A DNA stretch of 64,000 bases, from positions 186,001 through 250,000 of the forward strand of contig CAZWHA010000001.1 of the NCBI GenBank assembly GCA_964633435.1. Reading direction: 5' to 3'. The DNA is from GCA-016699895 sp964633435 (GTDB lineage Bacteria > Patescibacteriota > Saccharimonadia > Saccharimonadales > Saccharimonadaceae). Under the pieces are notes generated by a model. It worked only from the letters and a program-made list of their open reading frames with translations. It was not told where the DNA came from and did no database searches. Position 1 is the stretch's first letter; each line of letters starts with the position of its first letter. Positions 61,714 through 64,000 of the stretch are shown piece after piece. Position numbers and translations under genes: made by a program.

Positions 61714-63201
61714 ATGGAAATAATTCTAACTGCGCTCATTAGCTTGGCGGTGGGCGGTGGCGGCGCATTTGCGTATACAAAAGTACAGAGTGCGCAAAAA
61801 GGTGCCAAGGCCGATAAAATCCTAGCGAGCGCGCAAAACAAAGCCAGCGATATTATCCTAAAGGCCAGTGAAACAGCCAAGAAAGAAGCCGATGAATTGC
61901 GTCGTGATCTGAAAAAGTCCGAAGACAAAGTCGCCGAACGCGAACACGCCATCGTCTCAAAAATCGAAGAGCTCGACAAACGAGCCGAGAAAATTCGCGC
62001 CTCGGAATCGGATATCGACAAGCTAAAAGATGAAGTCCGCGACATTCGTGATAAACAGCAGGAAAAACTCGAAAAAATTGCTAAATTATCAAAGACTGAA
62101 GCCGCTGAAAAACTGATGGCTATGACTGAACGCGATATCAAAGGTGATTTGACGGGTTTGGTTACTAAATTGCAGCGTGAGGCCGAGGATAACGCTGAAG
62201 AAAAAGCCCAAATGGTAATCCTAACTGCCATGGAGCGCATGGCCAGCGACGTCACCTCCGAACGTACCGTAACTGCAGTCGAACTGGCCGACGAAGAGAT
62301 GAAGGGCCGTATCATCGGCAAAGAGGGCCGCAATATTCAGGCTCTCCAGCGCGCAACTGGTGTCGACATTCTGGTCGACGATACGCCAGGTATGATTATT
62401 CTATCGAGCTTTGATCCGGTGCGTCGCCAAACGGCGCGCTTGGCACTCGAAATGTTAATGAAAGACGGTCGCATTCATCCCGCCCGTATCGAGGAAGTCG
62501 TCGAAAAGGCACAGAAGCAAATCGACAAAGAGATCGTTCGGGCTGGTGAGGACGCTGCTCGCGAGGCGGGCGTCGTCGGTATTCCACCAGAAATGCTGCG
62601 CTTGCTCGGTGAACTCAAATTCCGTACTAGCTATGGTCAGAACGTGCTGAAACATTCGACCGAAATGGCGCAATTGGCTGGTATCATCGCCGAAGAAGTT
62701 GGCGCTGATGTTCGCACGACCAAGATCGCTACGTTGCTGCATGATGTTGGCAAGGCCGTAACGCATCGCATCGAAGGCAAGCATCATCACATTGGTGCCG
62801 AGCTGGCCCGTAAATATGGCATGAGCGAAGCAATTGCGCACGCTATCGAAGCCCACCATGACGATATCGAGGCTACGACGCCAGAGGCCATTGTGGTCCG
62901 TGTCTGCGATGCGCTGTCGGCGGCTCGTCCCGGAGCTCGCAATATTAGTGCCGAGAACTTTATCGAGCGTATGCGTGATCTCGAGAACGTTGCGGTTAGC
63001 TTTGATGGTATCGACAAAGCGTATGCCATTTCAGCGGGTCGCGAAGTTCGGGTTATCGTCAAGCCAGAGCGCATTGACGATCTCAGCGCCATCAAGCTGT
63101 CGCGTGATATCGCTAACAAGATTGAATCAACCATGCAGTATCCTGGCACGATCAAAGTGAATGTCATCCGCGAAACCCGTGCGATCGAGTATGCAAAATA
63201 G
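61714..63201 (+). CDS. rny: Ribonuclease Y
   Basis: A 495-residue membrane-anchored endoribonuclease that starts mRNA decay. An N-terminal membrane helix (2-20) is followed by a long coiled coil (about 25-165), a KH domain (MKGRIIGKEGRNIQALQRATG) and an HD domain with H343-D344 in LLHDVGKAVTHRIEG and later AIEAHHDD. ATG 61714 is preceded by GGAAAGG and gives the standard membrane start, unlike the GTG at 61690. With RNase J and PNPase it forms the decay set. Confidence 0.95.
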   Translation: MEIILTALISLAVGGGGAFAYTKVQSAQKGAKADKILASAQNKASDIILKASETAKKEADELRRDLKKSEDKVAEREHAIVSKIEELDKRAEKIRASESDIDKLKDEVRDIRDKQQEKLEKIAKLSKTEAAEKLMAMTERDIKGDLTGLVTKLQREAEDNAEEKAQMVILTAMERMASDVTSERTVTAVELADEEMKGRIIGKEGRNIQALQRATGVDILVDDTPGMIILSSFDPVRRQTARLALEMLMKDGRIHPARIEEVVEKAQKQIDKEIVRAGEDAAREAGVVGIPPEMLRLLGELKFRTSYGQNVLKHSTEMAQLAGIIAEEVGADVRTTKIATLLHDVGKAVTHRIEGKHHHIGAELARKYGMSEAIAHAIEAHHDDIEATTPEAIVVRVCDALSAARPGARNISAENFIERMRDLENVAVSFDGIDKAYAISAGREVRVIVKPERIDDLSAIKLSRDIANKIESTMQYPGTIKVNVIRETRAIEYAK

Positions 63202-63223
63202 GGCAACCCCCACACTGAGTAGG

Positions 63224-64000
63224 CTAGCGTTTTAACTCGACCAACTCGCCACCGATCTTGGACCGGAAATAACTGTCATGGCTAACATACAGGATAGCGC
63301 CGTTATATTTGGCAAGCGCGGTTTCGAGTTCCTCGATACTTGGCAAGTCTAGGTGATTCGTTGGCTCGTCGAGGATGAGTAGCTGCGGATCGTTTGCCAG
63401 CATGGTAATCAACTGAAAACGGGCTTTTTGTCCACCGCTGAGGCGTCTGATCGGAATTTTTCCATCCCCCTCGGTAAACAGATAATCGCTCATGAGCTGG
63501 CGAATTTTGGTGGTAGTGATAGCGAGATTTCGATCGAGATACATACGCTCAATTGCCTCATCGAGCGGTAAATCGAAATAGGTCGGTGAAACCTCTTGTT
63601 CATAAATACCGACGCGAACCTGGGGGTCGAGTTTTAATTCGCCACTAAACACAGTTGACGAAGTGCTACCGAGCAGCCGTTTGATGAGCGTGGTTTTACC
63701 CGCGCCATTTCGACCACGTAGCTCCACTGCTTCACCTTCGCGTAGATCGATGTTGATACCTTCGAATAACACAGCCTCGCCATATCCCAATGCCAAGTCG
63801 CGCGCACTGACGAGCACGTGTTTGCTGCGCGAACTGTCATCTTTTAGATTGATGCGAACATTGCGAGCCTTGAATTTGTCGTATTGTCCCGCGACTTTGT
63901 AGTTCAAATTTTCTACTGATTCCTTGTCGATCCAGAACGTCGGCTTTTCCTTGGCCTGGAGTTCGGCCAATTCTTTGCGCGAAGTTTCTTCGAGCCGTTT
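63224..64000 (-). CDS. ABC-F type ATPase, C-terminal part (truncated by window end)
   Basis: The frame stays open to the right edge, so the N-terminal part lies outside. The visible 258 or so residues contain the second ATPase domain: Walker A GRNGAGKTTL, signature LSGGQKARF, Walker B LLILDEPTNHLD, and the preceding charged linker. ABC-F proteins act on the ribosome (translation factors or antibiotic protection). The subtype cannot be told from this half. It converges on rny with 22 nt between. Confidence 0.9.
   Translation of the reverse strand, partial: KRLEETSRKELAELQAKEKPTFWIDKESVENLNYKVAGQYDKFKARNVRINLKDDSSRSKHVLVSARDLALGYGEAVLFEGINIDLREGEAVELRGRNGAGKTTLIKRLLGSTSSTVFSGELKLDPQVRVGIYEQEVSPTYFDLPLDEAIERMYLDRNLAITTTKIRQLMSDYLFTEGDGKIPIRRLSGGQKARFQLITMLANDPQLLILDEPTNHLDLPSIEELETALAKYNGAILYVSHDSYFRSKIGGELVELKR

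Noticed and set aside
1..64000. CRISPR array, rRNA operon or replication origin
   Set aside because: I saw no spaced identical repeats, no rRNA-like stretch and no cluster of DnaA boxes next to dnaA or dnaN.

Overview
The window looks like a piece of a small-genome Patescibacteria/CPR chromosome, most likely Candidatus Saccharibacteria (TM7). The reasons are compact bacterial housekeeping genes, minimal versions of several enzymes (TruB without a visible PUA domain, a 127-residue TsaB), RNase J, RNase Y and PNPase together, a type IV prepilin, and murC without its own biosynthetic cluster. TGA ends several genes, so the recoded TGA (Gly) of Gracilibacteria/Absconditabacteria is not in use. 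The phylum assignment is inference.

Housekeeping blocks: FMN reductase, DUF2207, ftsK, dut, HAD, mutM, holA, rpsT, a DHH-like protein and truB (0.2-11.9 kb); rpsO, pnp, a membrane protein, an HtrA protease and a uracil-DNA glycosylase (16.5-22.7 kb); RNase J, a P1B ATPase, a methyltransferase, corA, a DsbA-like protein, a CBS protein, aspS, a frameshifted membrane gene, an MBL hydrolase, a nuclease, a TsaC-TrmB fusion, murC and a tRNA with CAU anticodon (35.3-52.2 kb); then an FtsB-like protein, a prepilin, a PH-domain protein, a lamin-tail protein, ruvC, ruvA, tsaB, RNase Y and a partial ABC-F ATPase (55.2-64 kb). About two dozen of these genes have a TANAAT -10 box that ends 6-9 nt before the start codon. 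This implies widespread leaderless transcription, and I used it to correct many starts.

Three accessory islands (about 11.9-16.5, 22.7-35.2 and 52.2-55.1 kb, together about 20 kb) lie between these blocks. They encode large proteins without recognisable Sec signals: right-handed beta-helix (pectate-lyase-like) proteins, a collagen-like/tail-fibre-like fibre, jelly-roll lectin-like proteins, a discoidin-FN3-GH26-like enzyme and a beta-helix/SGNH esterase. They share short N-terminal modules, either a near-identical cap of about 37 residues beginning M[GS]SPGVGGS or a basic MxxxARRLxR/Q leader, fused to unrelated C-terminal domains. Island mRNAs mostly have strong Shine-Dalgarno sites and leaders, some with short upstream ORFs that end at the next start.

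The most interesting signal is how the islands are switched. Their promoters carry runs of 8-14 G between a TTGAC[AG] -35 box and a TATNAT-like -10 box. The five spacers measure 17, 18, 19, 20 and 22 bp, so slippage in the G run should tune or switch each promoter independently. Neisseria porA is a known precedent. Two further G9 runs lie inside reading frames: a hypothetical gene upstream of holA, and the TrmB half of TsaC-TrmB. Together this suggests a multi-locus, phase-variable repertoire of modular glycan-binding or glycan-degrading surface or appendage proteins in a reduced, probably host-dependent bacterium. An out-of-frame 3' relic of one island gene after another (16.4 kb) and in-frame DNA repeats in the fibre gene point to recombination as a second source of variation.
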